A stretch of 64,000 nt of DNA, taken from contig JAQGDQ010000567.1 of the NCBI GenBank assembly GCA_030141605.1, positions 40,001 through 104,000 of the forward strand, written 5' to 3'. Position 1 is the stretch's first letter. Every line of letters starts with the position of its first letter. This document shows positions 17,401 through 30,832 of this stretch, one piece after another. This stretch comes from Tubiluchus corallicola. Taxonomy: Eukaryota; Priapulida; Priapulimorpha; Priapulimorphida; Tubiluchidae. The notes beneath the pieces were generated by a model that searched no databases, was not told the origin of the DNA, and worked only from the letters and a program-made list of their open reading frames with translations. The position numbers were made by a program, and so were the translations under genes.

Positions 17401-18719
17401 TCACCTATCGATAATAACTACATATAAATACAAAATATAACTGCTTATAAGACTTCATATGTATTCCTATAACTCATATTTCTGTTCATGCTTCTATAGC
17501 CTACACGTGTTACTTTTTGTTTTAAAGTTTGTTTGTATAAACGTATTTTTTATATTTGATAATTATGTTATTCGTTTTTTAATATGTTGTGAAATTCTTA
17601 TTGTTTTTTAAACCTGAAATCAAAGAGAGACGAAATTCTCTAAGAATGAGAAACGAGTTCTTGACGTCAACCTCTTTGAGAAACTGCTTGCAATCTTATC
17701 AATCGGATAGTGGCTATTAAAGCTGAAAATATCGGATATCAAAATAAGAGTTCTTTATTCAAAATTAAATGTTCTTTATTTTTTTCTTGATTTTTGTTCA
17801 TTCTTGCGCTTTCTCTTGTCCCTCCAGAGGGGTCAACTCTCTCCTGACGCTACTCCCTAAACAGGTTTTCCCAAACATGTCCAGTTACACACAACATTTA
17901 AAATTTTAACGCTTTTAGCACCATACAGAAAGATTAACTAAGCATTACTACTAGTACTATACGTTATTAATTATTACGGTAACTCCATTTCAAACTTTAA
18001 AGTCACCTGCATAGTATTAATTGAAATTTAGAAATTGATGCTTTGAAACGTTAATAGACCTGCTATAATTACTGCATGCTTAATGATTCGCAATGTATGG
18101 TTCATGTAATTACATGATTCATGGCCTCATGATATTAAAAATAAAACGACGAATAAAATAGCAACACATTGCATTTTCATTTCTTCATATCGGCATTGAA
18201 GATTTTTGGAAATTCGCCAAAACTTGCTCGGTTTCCTCGCAGATCACTTATTAAATAAAATGCCTACAGCTTATTCCAAGGGCCAATCAGATATAAATGT
18301 CCGTTATACCCCATATGCAGTCTCTACTAGTTCCAGCGGAAAAGTCTCGGGAGCTTTCAACTGGCAGAGAGGCATGCGGAAGTAGCAACCCAAACTATTC
18401 TGTCACTCATCTATAGGTTTGTAGGCTGCGTGTGTAGCAGCCATTGTAACACATAACCTACATCGAATTGACTTTTACAATTATAGCACTGGAATTAGAT
18501 AATGCCGTGCCACTGTTTTAGTTAATACAAAACAGTAGGAGAGCCAGGCCAAGAAAACATTAGTACTTACCCATAATTAACTGCCATAATTTAACGGGGG
18601 TTTTCGCTGAAAACTTACATATGACGTCATTGCGTTTGCCATAACCAGCTTTAATTACTTAAATGTAATTATGATGTTTTTAAACTCTACATATTTTAAG
18701 TTTTTTCATCTTTGCACGT
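14489..18719. other. Long unique-looking stretch without a recognised gene
   Basis: Over 4 kb with few repeats. A frame of 102 codons at 15443-15751 (- strand) has no recognisable motif, and overlapping frames compete with it. A GC-richer spot lies at 16980-17050. Exons too short to see by eye cannot be excluded. Confidence 0.4.
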
Positions 18720-18941
18720 TTGACTGCATCTATAGTCAATGCCCACTATGGAACGAACTCCGTAATCAAACAAGCAATTTTACTTTGGAATTCTCTACCA
18801 TTACAGGTTAAACAAATCAAGTCCCTATCAGCATTTAAAAGAAAACTAAAATCACTAATATTAACCAGATATGAAATACCATCACACCAGTACGACAACA
18901 TACACACTAATTCAGAATTCATATACCCACGGCCATATTAA
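18720..18941 (+). pseudogene. LINE ORF2 C-terminal remnant
   Basis: The frame encodes AILLWNSLPLQVKQIKSLSAFKRKLKSLIL, described here by its pattern LWNSLP, then S-x-x-x-FKRKLK. This motif closes the ORF2 of many CR1/L2/Jockey-type LINEs. The stop codon is followed by an AT-rich stretch that ends in AATAAAGATTATTA and a TA run (to about 19172), consistent with a LINE 3' UTR and tail. No polymerase domain is present. Confidence 0.65.
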
Positions 18942-19174
18942 TTAAATCATAGTTTTTTTTTCATTTTTTTGTGCATAGCTGTAACTATGTTTGATTTTAT
19001 TCGTCGTTACTTTCCATTACTGCACAGTAGTTTAGATTGCACTGACGCATTTGCCTTTAGCAGTGTAAGTTTTTATTAACTAACACTGATTGATTATCTC
19101 TGTAAAGTTTTTATCAGTGATTATCAATGTATTTTAATGGCAAATAAAGATTATTATATATATATATATATAAT

Positions 19175-22100
19175 GTTTGCACTGAAGCATTTATCTCGAA
19201 ATTGGCACGTGTGATTCATTTATACTTTCACTTACCGGTCATCTCAAAGTTTTGTTCTTATTTTCAATACTGATATGAAAATAAAGATCTTTACTTTTGC
19301 ACAGAAGTATGATCATAGAACAGTGAATAATTACGTAGTTAATATACTCGCTCACATAGAGCAGAGAGCTTGAAATTTCAACTTCAAGCGGTGTTGGTGG
19401 TGTTGATGACGCTGATGTTGACGATAATGGCAAAGATCCAGGTGTAGCAGAAGCCGTGGCAGCGGCGGCGGTGGTGACAATAACGATGATGTTATGGCAA
19501 GGTACAAAGAGAATTTATTAAAGACATGTGACGTGGCAAAGATATGCTAAACTGAACTAAATAAATAAATGAAAATTAAAGGAAGAAAACACTGTATATT
19601 TTTCAGTAAGACGCCATAATGGGGGGGGGGGCTAATGAATATGACGTTTTCGAAAAAGCGAATGAGGATGATACACGGATTGTTTAGTTAAGAAAGTAGA
19701 AATTTACTAAATAAATTTGGAAATACAATAATAGACTCAATTATCTTCACGCTGCCTCTTAGTGACCCCTGATCCATGATCTCTGCATGCAGTTGCACTA
19801 AATAGCTGGTAATTTCAGCTATCATGACACCAAAAACTGTCTAGCTGGCACATGTAGGTCCATAGCTCACAATGGCGCGCTGTGGTAATTTCTTTGGTAT
19901 GCAAAGCGAAAGTAGGTTTTTCGGTTGCAGTCGTGTCTGAGGTCTGCTTATATGGCTTGTTAGACTGGTCACTGCAATCAACCGTTTGCCTTTGTTATAA
20001 TGGTAGTTGTACAAGCTTCGGTTAGTTTGGCTAGAGGTATGTGTAAAAAGTACCGCTTGCACTCTGGCATATCCGTACAGAGGTCATACCCCAAATGTTG
20101 AGTGATCATTTGCGCACTGTACGTATGTTTTACAGCAAAACTTGAATTTAAATTTGCAAATCTCATAGCTAATAGCCCTTGAGCACTCCGATAAACAGTT
20201 CCATTTACAGAACATAACATAAAGTACATAACAAATAGCTACTAGGAAGACAAAACTGGATAGCCGTAAATTTCACCCAGAGTATACCTTCTTCTGAATC
20301 AACTAAAATAGTATAGCGGAAAATGTTTGCAAGGTTATTTCTACGTAAAAGTCCTTTCTTAGCTAATTTAGCTACTGCGATGGTATCTGCAGACCATTAG
20401 ATCTGCGTAAGTTCATTTTTATCAAAAAGGAAAAACACAGACATCTAAATGAAGCTGTTTAACAATTTTATAAGAGCCATGAGGTTTTGAGATATGAAGC
20501 ACAAATCTCGTTGCGTCTAGAGATTTCAGGTACCTATTTTTTACACTCGGTTGCTTATACCCTACGGCCGTTATGTTACCTTCGACTGCTGCATTCCAAA
20601 AATATATTTATATCTCGAAACCGTTAATCTTTAAAACCACAATCAAGTTCTTACAGCCGTTTTCAAGTGAAATGAATTAATTATATTTATATTCGATGGC
20701 TTAGAACCATTTAGAAATTAAGACTTAACTTTTTCAGCATGCTTTTTCAAAGCTTATAAACGAATTTTGTTTGCTATTCGGCACCCATTTCGCAAAAAAA
20801 CACACACCTAAGTGCTGGCAGGTCGTCTAGAAAATAAGTACATTGTACGTATAGTTACGTCTATACAGTACTGAGGAATTATACTGTACTTTTGTTACCG
20901 CAAGCAAATGTCATAAGCAACTGGCTTCGTTTAAAACTTATTCAAAAAAAAATTTAGCCAAGTTTTCATACAGCTATTATGTTCGTTGTTATAAGCCTCA
21001 TAACAATTGTACAAACTTTATCCACCACGAATAATCGAGAATCGGGTAAAACCGCATCTCTTTTCTGCGAATGTATTGTAAATTGTAAATTTCCCTATTG
21101 TAAATTTGTTCGAAGTTTAGATTTCCCAGAAGAGTGGCCTTGACATGTTCCACGTATACAAATAATATATTAACGCTAATAGTATATAGCTGCAATTCCA
21201 CTGACTATACACACACACATATGTATATATATATATATAAATGAACCTATAAAAATTCCAACATGAGTTTGTAAATCTGTTTTTGTGTAAATTTCCGTGC
21301 AATAATAGCTTTCAACAGGATTAATCTGGAATTAAGAACTGAAACGGAAGAGCCTGCATTATGTAGTCCCTATACATGGTTATAGCACCGTTTACAATTT
21401 GGAATTTTGCAAGCCTGAGTCCAGCAATCAAAGGCAGGTCCTACTCAAGTTTGAGCTAAGATGCTGCCATGCTAATATGAGTCAGTGAAACTGACTTGTT
21501 ACGAAGGAAATCTCTTATATTGGACGTTGGACCGGCACAGGTATCTTGCTAGGTTTTCAAACGCTTTTAAATAACAGGGCAAATCGCCAAACGATGTAAA
21601 CAGAAAAAAAGTCACCCACAAGAGTTTCATCCATCCGTTTACTGAACAAGCTTGGCGTTGCTTAACCATCACTGTAGTTAAGACATCTAGTAGGATGCAT
21701 ACATATGTTATTTGGCTACACTTTATACAAATAGCATGCCATTATCTTACACCACTTCCTCTCAAGAACCACGCCCTCTACACGATGTAATCCTAAAAAT
21801 GATTTGCATGAAATGACCCTATTATTGGCTATACTGCAACAAAATAATGAAGAAAATGATCGATTAAACACATGTTCTGGTTAATGCAGTTTCAGTGTGC
21901 ATATTATCATGTTTATTAGAATTATAGTAGTGTTACAAGTATTGGTATGGGCCTATGCTTCGTAGAAATAAAATAAAAATAGATACAGTAGCGTGTTATA
22001 ATTCTGACTTGCAATTTAGTTCGTGCCAAAAATAGCTCTTCATTGCCGTAAACCATATATTTCTGACAAACGTAAATAGCAGGAATCGTCGTCAGGCAAG

Positions 22101-22924
22101 AAGACTCATAACACACTTTTCACTTTCACTTGTTTTTAAGCATCAGTAAGCAGCAGTTATTATCTAATTTGGCACGCTGAAGGACGAGGTGCTCCTTATC
22201 TTCAGAGGGGTGAAGCAAACGTGTCTTGCTATGGTGTGCAAGAAACATTACAGCATTAATTATCATTTCTGTCAAAAGCAAAAGTTTTACTGGAATGAAC
22301 TTCGTAAATATTGCATTAATACAAGTATGTTGTATCTCTAAGAGCTTTTGCAAGTATGGACGTTAAAGCTTGTCTTTTGAATTTGCCTCGCTACCTCTAT
22401 TTTGCAGAATAGCAATGGACCGCAAAGTGTTTCTATATATCTTTTTGCTCCCATGACCCAGTGAGAGTGAAATTTCCGCACATGTAAATGGAATGTGTTC
22501 CACTGTTCTAAATTCATCCTCCATGATAATTGCTGACGAGAAAGTTTTTTGCATGAAAAGTGAAAGTGATGGTGGCCTTGTTACCTAGGCTACACGCATG
22601 CGCTGTTGAGCACTGGTAGAGTGTGGCCAGTGTCTTGCACATTTCAATGCGATAGTGGCCTGTCTTTACCCATTGGCTTCTCATTGATTTTTTAGGAGTA
22701 GCCTGTGGTAACCATTGTCCAAGGCTGACTTTGCTCTTATCAGCGGTAGTAAGCAGTAATTCACAAATTTGACAAAATGGATGAATACTTTATTCTGCTA
22801 AATGTTTCTGCTGAAAACCAGGCCAAATTTGATGTGATTTGATTTGATTTAAGTATTTATTGCAAACTCTAGGTTCATACACATAAAAATACATTTAGGA
22901 CAAATATCGCACAATGATTGCACA
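19175..22924. other. Long stretch without a recognised gene
   Basis: AT-rich and mostly unique. Minus-strand frames of 60-85 codons (for example 19978-20229, 22126-22353, 22363-22554) show no known motif. A TGATTTGATTTGATTTAAGT stretch at 22832 matches one at 9746. Confidence 0.4.
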
Positions 22925-24015
22925 ATTATAATGACTTAGTAGCTGAGTGATGATAACAACAATGACAGCGACGACATCGATGATTATGATGATGACGATG
23001 TGGGAGATCATCTTAATCATGATCACAATGTGATGAAAACTGAAGACAACAATGACAGCAAAACTTTGATGATAATGTTGAGAATGATGACCATAATAAG
23101 TATAATGAAGTATATAGTTGAACAATGGGGCGTTAATAGTGATTGACGATGACTGTGATAACAATTATATGACAAAGTAAATGAATGAAAAAACAATAAA
23201 AAATACGTAGGCCCTACCGAACGCAATAAAGAAGTATAATACTATCTATTTCTTTCTAATGGAAGAAGCAGAGAATGCATCACATTTACTTAAACGCTTG
23301 CATATTCTCACTAGTAGTAACCCTAGTACAAAAACTGAATACACATTTTCTATTGATAACGTCGAAATACTTAATACTGAGATTTGTAGTACTATTTCTA
23401 GCACTGGAGTCGTAAGGATATTTTTAGATATTTTCTAATGGAAATGTTGTAAGCAACTTCTATAACAAACGTACAGAATTGAACGTTGTTTGTATTTTGT
23501 ACTTAATACTGAGATTTGTAGTACTATTTCTAGCACTGAAGTCGTAAGCATATTTTTAGATATTTTCTAATGGAAACGTTGTAAGATACTTTTAACAAAC
23601 GTACAGAATTGAAAGCTGTTTATATTTTGTACTTACGAGAAAGAAAACCTCCATGAAAATATTAATAAAGAAGTAATAAAGCAGTAACAAGTGAGGACGC
23701 GGACACTAAATCGTGTGGGTGGGTCAAGTTCAAAGATCAAAAGTGCAGAGAAGCGTTTCTAATTGTTATACAGATGCAAAGTTTTTCGACGCGTCTAGCT
23801 AGACTAAACTTAATTTTATCAGAAGCAAAGTAGAAAAAAATCTTAAACGGCGTTTCGCTTAATCGACGTTACGAAGTACGAGGCCTTATAACTGTTATCA
23901 CCATTATCACCAACATTGCCCAACATTACCAACATTATCACCATCGCCATTCTCATCAGCATAAATATCACCATCTTTGTCATCACTGTCATCAACATCA
24001 TCAACATCGTCATTA
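22925..24015 (+). repeat. Two degenerate GAT/ATC-rich tracts
   Basis: GAT/GAC-rich sequence at about 22930-23165 and ATC-rich sequence at about 23895-24015. They flank the 142-bp duplication. Both are impure trinucleotide repeats. Confidence 0.75.
23370..23640 (+). repeat. 142-bp tandem duplication
   Basis: CTTAATACTGAGATTTGTAG starts at 23370 and again at 23512. Both copies carry ATATTTTTAGATATTTTCTA and AACAAACGTACAGAATTGAA. Confidence 0.9.
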
Positions 24016-26021
24016 GCATTTTCTCGCATCTGTTTGCTTCGCTCCGTTTAACGTATTTTTTAGTTGTTGTTTATATCGTTAATTTAGTTTTATCCGTGTT
24101 GAGCTAATTTAAGTTAATTTCATAATCATAAGTTAATTTCTTCTGCTGCACTCATAGCACTGCAATGCATTGCTAATTAGTGATTTTATAACTTTTTTTG
24201 TACGTGCTAAATGGATGAATAAATAAAAATTTGCGTAAAATCTGAATAAATCAAAAAACAAAATTCAAAATAGTAATAGTTAATAGTGATTTCTAAATTT
24301 TTGCACTTTTTTACAATTGCAGCTTATTAATAAATCACTTGGAAAAATTTTTGTTTAATAACTGTTACAACGTCTGATAAACCTGATCAGGTAAAAATTT
24401 TCTATATTCAGTGCCTTATCTTATGATACACACGCTGCAATATCTGTATTCCTTCAAAACCTGGCAAATTTTAAAATTCCTCTCTACCCACTGAGTGTAT
24501 TTTTAGAAATATAAGATTTAACGAACTGAACTGGCTAGTTCTCTCATTTTCCCTAGTGCATCCTATGCTACACTGGTCAGCCAGTCGTGGCATCCAACTC
24601 GCTAGGCTAAATACACAAAATAAATTCCAAAAAAATCAAAAGAATTGACACCCATGCAAATTGAAGAAACTATAATATTGGGTAGCGATAATGGCAAAAT
24701 CCTAAGTTCTCCAGTAAAACTGAAATAAATTGTCAATTCCTGCGTTAATTATTGATTTTTTTATTTCGGCAATAATTTAGTTTATTAGGCTAACGAGGAA
24801 TTTAGCCTTGGCTTGCACTTTTTATGCCCTCGCCGCGCGTAACGCATGGTTTGTTTAGATAGAAAACGAAAGTAGATCAGAGAAAAACTTCATGAAGTCA
24901 AATAGATTTGGAGCAGGTCGTCAAGCAATTGTGTTTCTCTAACCCACATTCATTTTGGAAGCTGCTGAGTAGCGGAAATTTCTGATTTGACTGAGTGAAA
25001 GTAAAAGTAGTTCGGTTTGGGTGCGCAGCATTGAATCGTAATCTGAATTAGACAGAGCGAGCGACGAAAGTAAAATTACAAATGTCCATAAAATTTCTAC
25101 AAAAATACGGAGTACTTACAGTACGTTTACGTTTCTACTGTACCTTTACGTTACGATACTCTATTGGAGTTATGAAGTTGCAAAAAAGTAACAATCTTTT
25201 GTATGACCAAAATAATATCCATTAAGTGATATATTTGGTTTTAATATATTTTACTGCTAACAAATAAAGATAGATTAATCGAGTATAAGCTAAAGAAATT
25301 CAAATGGATTTTTTACGATTTTTTTGACAAAATTAAATTTGTTTAACAGTTCCAAGCCCAGTTACTGTTTCTCTCTAAATTGCAAAATGTGTCATAATGT
25401 CCGAAAAACATATTAATTTTTGTTGACTCAAGTGATATTGTGGCCTTGTATGATAGATGAAAATTTCCAACAATTTTTACCTGATATGTGCAACACTTTA
25501 ATGGCTGTGCAACGGGGGCGGAGTCTTAACCTCTATGAAGCATAATTTCTCCCGAAGCAGATTTTACGGTACTTTGTCCAAAATCTAAATGAATAGCAAG
25601 TTTTAGGTAATTGCGATGAATCATCATCACATATGATTGAGAAGGCTAGTTTCCTGCTGCGATGCTATAGAAACGACACCTGTCGGCTGTTAAAATTGCC
25701 GACTAGTTTAGCGTAAAGAGTTATAACAATGTTACCTGAGAAACGGGGTGTGCCTTAAGATTTACTTACTGCAAGGACACATGCCAAGCGCAAATATAAT
25801 AAGCTTATTATCACAAGTAATTAGATCAATAGGTTTAAATACAGTGAAAGTGGGGCGAGAAGGTCAGATTGTTCTGAAAATATTTAATCATCAATCAAAT
25901 ATTAATCGCTCTGAGAACAGTCTGACCTTTCTAGGTGAGCAACTTCGATTGCTAAGAACGAAAGAAAAAAGAGAGAAATGAAGAAGTGGTAGAGAAGAAA
26001 GAGAAATTACAAGAGACAAAA
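24016..26021. other. Stretch without a recognised gene
   Basis: AT-rich, no coding or repeat signal that I can name. Confidence 0.4.
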
Positions 26022-26155
<134 letters not shown>

Positions 26156-27640
26156 AAAGGTTGAAAAGTGATAAAAGGCAGGTACACGTACGTATGCGCA
26201 CGGCACGCATGCGTAGAAAGGACAGTTCTTATAACCAACACACATTCTAGAACTCAAGATGTTCTAACTTTCTATGAAAGTTCATTTTAGTTCAAGGCAA
26301 CCCTTGCAAGCTAACCAAGCATCGATCGGGCTACTGTCTAGACGAGCTTTTTACAGCTCCAGCAAGCAATGAAATTCTAGTTTTATGATCTAGGCAATTA
26401 AATTTGACTCTGTTCCAGTTACTGGGATATATTCTAGGAAGCGTGCAACATAAATTATCCTGCAGTTCCAGGAGATCGAGTTGAATTATAACGGTTAGAT
26501 AAGATCATAAAGCAATGAATTTGATGAGTTCTCGTAAATTCACGCCACTTTGTTACCACTAAAACATTCTGTTTTCTCGGCAGACATTTTTTTGCACTTC
26601 TGCGCCCCATACACCAGAATCTACCCCACTCCGTGCCAGGGTCTACTATTAATGTTAAAGGGTTGTGAATGGTAAATGGTTGCGGCGGGCCTGAGACGTT
26701 ATAATGAAAAAATAATTCTTGACGTGTGCACTAAACCAATTGAGGTATCTTAGTTCCATTCGGATGTGACTTATACATCTTCCATTATAGAGAACAATGA
26801 AACCATCTAAAAGCACCTAAACTATTCATTTCTGAATAAAGTGACAGCGAACGTGCAATTTTTTTTTCAGAAATTCTAATTTAGTATTGCTTTCGTCCGT
26901 TTGCATGATTTCATTTCATTAATGGACTGATACTCGCGTCAATTAATATAAAAAAAGGAAATTTATAATTATAATCTCTTGCATTTTTTTGTCAATTAAT
27001 ACCGATTTTCGGTTTATTGATGAAATGTTTTTCCCGAGTTATTATATGATTTAAAACTTTCGTAGTGTAGATGATTTTAGAAACAGTTTTCTCAGTCAAA
27101 AACACACACACAGAGTTTCACGTAGCTTTACATGCCTTCAGAAGTTTCGACATTAAAGGACAAGAAAAGGGGTACCTGAAGTGGTTACAGAAAAATCACC
27201 TTAAAATTATATTACTTTATAGCAATTTTATGCCTATATCTCACTCGCACTGAAAGGAATTTTAGTTTGTTTTCTTTTTAAATCTCCCGCAATACTATTC
27301 CGAAGTCGCCATTACATGACGTAATGTACCAAACGTAAATCAAGGGAAGAAAAGGCAATGTTAAATTATGTCTCAAAAGACTTTCCGTGCAAATCTATAT
27401 TACTTAGATTTTCGCTTACCTGCCAGATATATTTATGTAACTAGAAAACAAAATTATTAATTATTTAAATGTTTTCACCAATTGGTAAAATGTCGCTTAC
27501 TCACCCTACAGGGTGCACCACTCACTAACCAAAAAACGTATTTTTAATCTTATTGACAAGTTACAGTAATTTTAAATTTTACTTAGTTAGTAACTTGTGC
27601 GCTACGAATGCTCTGATTATTTTTTCAAACTGTCGTGAAA
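26156..27640. other. Stretch without a recognised gene
   Basis: AT-rich. It would be the 5' flank of the possible exon at 27641. No TATA box in a convincing position is seen. Confidence 0.4.
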
Positions 27641-27733
27641 ATGGCTGCGTCTAACGCTCATCGCGGGAGTTTAAATGTACAGGTTTTATACAGCGTTACT
27701 GCCGATGAAGTCCCGGACGCAAAAAAGCAGTTT
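27641..27733 (+). CDS. Possible first coding exon of an unidentified gene
   Basis: An ATG in good context (gaaaATGGC) opens 31 codons of non-repetitive sequence (starts MAASNAHRGSLNVQVLYSV, ends DAKKQF) and stops exactly at a consensus donor GTAAGT in phase 0. If the donor is ignored, the frame closes 17 codons later. The local base composition is less AT-rich than its surroundings and includes CpGs. I do not recognise the family, and I could not find a convincing second exon before the minus-strand gene at 30832. It could be a real 5' exon whose partners lie far away, or a remnant. Confidence 0.3.
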
Positions 27734-27779
27734 GTAAGTGGTATAAAATTTCAAATCGAATTTTTTAAGCTTTATGTTT

Positions 27780-28740
27780 TTTGAAGGGTTCTCTTTTGCT
27801 TTAACTTTTTACACAGCTTTATTTAATATTTTCCGTCTTTTTCACATTTCTTTACACATGTGGTTATACGTCTGTATTGTCACAGGGCACTTTTACGGTC
27901 TTCAGATAATTTTACATTACTTATACATCTTCAGATTCGTTACATTGTTTCATATTTTTACATGGCTTCATATGTCTTCAAAATTTTTTACATGGCTTCT
28001 CGTCTTTGGATGTTTTTACATGGTTTCACCTGTCTTCCGTTATTTTTGCCATTGCTTCATGCGTGTTCAGGTGCTTTTACACGTCTTGGTATGTTTTTAC
28101 ATTGTTTGCAGGGCCCATTTCAGGGGGGGGAGTGGGGATATTTCCCCGGGGCCTCACCCTCCAGGGGGCCTCGCGCCAAGTTAACATTTTTATTTGCTTT
28201 ATGCGAGCATACTGCCTCCTCCCTCCCTCTCTGTCTCTCTTGCCGCACGCGCGCCGTTTGCCAGTATTGACAAGTATTAAGGAGTGGTCTTGAGAATAAA
28301 AGTTTTTCTTTCAATGGTTCTTTCCTTTAACAACTGTATAACTCCATATTTTCTCTTCGAAAATGCTTCTCCGGCCTTCTAGCAGTTCAAAAACTTTCTG
28401 GGTGCCAATCATGGTGGCACCCGCCCCCCGGCGCTCCCCCCCCCCGATGGGGCTTCACACGCCCCACTTCCCCGGGCCTCGCTTAGGCTGAAATAGGCCC
28501 TGATTGTTTGACGTGTCTTCAGATGTTTTTAAATGGCTTCACGTATTTCTACAAATACACATGGCTTCGTAATTACGTTGTTACGCTGTTTCCGGTTTCT
28601 AGAGTTCAGACTCATTCTGACATCTTCTAAGTTATCTTTACACGTCCTTATAAATCACATGTCTTTAGATATTTTTCACTACAGCTACACTATGTTTTCA
28701 ATATTTTGGTTCTTTGCTTATTTTACTGCTATAAGAAGGT
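27780..28740 (+). repeat. Degenerate tandem repeat of about 28 bp, split by a MITE
   Basis: Variants of TTTTTACATGGCTTCATATG followed by TCTTCA recur at irregular 19-31 bp spacing (about 27956, 27987, 28013, 28042, 28073, 28092). They continue after the MITE at 28109-28502 (TCTTCAGATGTTTTTAAATG). Long open frames here come from this repeat. Confidence 0.6.
28109..28502. mobile_element. hAT-type MITE family 2, copy 1
   Basis: 394 bp, with inverted ends CAGGGCCCATTTCAG and CTGAAATAGGCCCTG and a perfect 8-bp duplication, ATTGTTTG (28101-28108 and 28503-28510). It is GC-rich, with runs of G and C. It carries only a short interrupted CT tract (CTCCCTCCCTCTCTGTCTCT). Confidence 0.92.
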
Positions 28741-28749
28741 GCTTATAGA

Positions 28750-29397
<648 letters not shown>

Positions 29398-29667
29398 CTT
29401 ATAGATTACAACTCTTTGATTTGACTTTTATGCAGATTTAGTTTGCACGTCTGTGAAACATGTGACCATATGTGTGAATGCAAAAGTAAAGTGAAGATGC
29501 GTAAAGCTATGTGAATCTGTATGAAGCCGTTTGAAAACACGTTTGGTAGACAATCACGCACCTTATTCTTTGGAATGAAAGCAATATATGGCTGTTTTTA
29601 TTACGCTTCTATATAACGTTATAATATTAAAATATAAAACCTAAAATTCATGTTAAACTGAATTAAA

Positions 29668-29673
29668 TTTATT
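29668..29673 (-). terminator. Possible polyadenylation signal for the secreted-protein gene
   Basis: TTTATT on the + strand reads AATAAA on the - strand, about 430 bp after the stop codon. A second such hexamer lies at 29597-29602. Choice between them is not possible here. Confidence 0.25.
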
Positions 29674-30106
29674 GAGACTTACAATTTTATTATAAACGCT
29701 AAGTTTAAAAATAGAGTAATAAACCAAAACTTAAAATTCCACCACAATGTTTTGAGATTTAAAATAACGAATTAATTAAATTAAAACTAGTGTAAGACAC
29801 TCAGCGCCACCAGAACACTGGAAAATGCTTTATAAAGTCGCATCAGTTAAAGTTGTATATATTAATCTGAATATATAAAACATTAGCACTGCAATTAGAT
29901 CATAAACGCCAGTGGCGAATTTGCCAATGAGATCTTTCGTTGTCGTGTCCCGTTTTGTGGGATGTCGTTACAAAATAGTTACAAACCCATATGTATATTT
30001 TTGTCAAAATAAGAAAGAGAAACAGCCGCAATACAAGTAATCTAAAATGTACATAAATGTGTAAGAAGACCAAAAATTAATATGACACTCCAAACAATTT
30101 TCGTTT

Positions 30107-30832
30107 TTACTGGCACACCGTGACCTGAAAACACACAATGTCGGGCATTTTCCAACCATTGTCTTGGTAAGCTGGATATATACGAATTGCTTGGAGGTTA
30201 GCAGGGGGCTTGAATTTCACATATGAATCTTGGTCTGGAGGAAGATCGAGAACTTCTTTTTCATCGTCGTCAGTGAGCTTAACTGATAGCATTGCCCATT
30301 TGCCTTCGTATCCCTGCTCATAGATCCTCACAGCACGTAGTCCTCTTTCTCTTGCACACGCCTTCCCAAACTTTATTTCGCCCACAAATGGATACTTTCC
30401 CCCGTTCTTTTTGAACTGCATGCGGATGCTTGTGGAATTGTACTCCTTCTTCTTCTTTCCCAGGTTCAGATTTCCCATTTTTCCACCATGAAACCATTTT
30501 CCGTCTTGATCCACGGTGTAGTTCCACAGGTTTTCCAGTTTAGTTGACGTTACGTTGTCGCCAACTCCTTTGTCGTGATAGAGAGACGCACAGTCTTTGT
30601 CACATGTCTTGGTATTAAGACAGGTTAATCCGTTAGAGTATTTGGGTTCTTTTTCGACAGTTTTCTGGCACTCAGTGTCAAGGGCAGCGCATTCCAAAAC
30701 GTTGAATTCATACATCAACCCGGTATTTACAGGTCTCCGAATTTCTGTGTTAACCTGTCCTTCAACTCCACTGTCCAAGAAACCCAGCAGTAGTGACATC
30801 ATCAAGGTCCTGCAAAACTTTACTGTATCCAT
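30107..30832 (-). CDS. Secreted 8-cysteine protein of unknown family, single exon
   Basis: A single uninterrupted ORF of 241 codons with ordinary, non-repetitive composition. Residues 1-25 look like a signal peptide (hydrophobic MMSLLLGFL, then a small-residue cleavage region near VEGQ). The mature part has eight cysteines (48, 55, 71, 77, 81, 159, 234, 240), five of them clustered in the first half, and three N-glycosylation sequons (N93, N104, N132). A basic run GKKKKE lies near 125-130. The second half has alternating beta-like strands with two related phrases, LRAVRIYEQGY (165-175) and LQAIRIYPAYQ (213-223), and it ends in a Cys pair, VCFQVTVC. The RIY strands and terminal cysteines recall discoidin/F5-8C-type beta-sandwich domains, but the match is too weak to name. 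No transmembrane segment follows the signal. It is probably a real gene, either intronless or the only coding exon. The function is unknown. Confidence 0.7.
   Translation of the reverse strand: MDTVKFCRTLMMSLLLGFLDSGVEGQVNTEIRRPVNTGLMYEFNVLECAALDTECQKTVEKEPKYSNGLTCLNTKTCDKDCASLYHDKGVGDNVTSTKLENLWNYTVDQDGKWFHGGKMGNLNLGKKKKEYNSTSIRMQFKKNGGKYPFVGEIKFGKACARERGLRAVRIYEQGYEGKWAMLSVKLTDDDEKEVLDLPPDQDSYVKFKPPANLQAIRIYPAYQDNGWKMPDIVCFQVTVCQ

Noticed and set aside
27774-28270. Two overlapping frames of 136 codons, Phe/His-rich
   Set aside because: They overlap in different frames, follow the degenerate 28-bp repeat and cross a MITE boundary.
30318-30527. Second minus-strand frame of 69 codons
   Set aside because: A shadow frame within the secreted-protein ORF.
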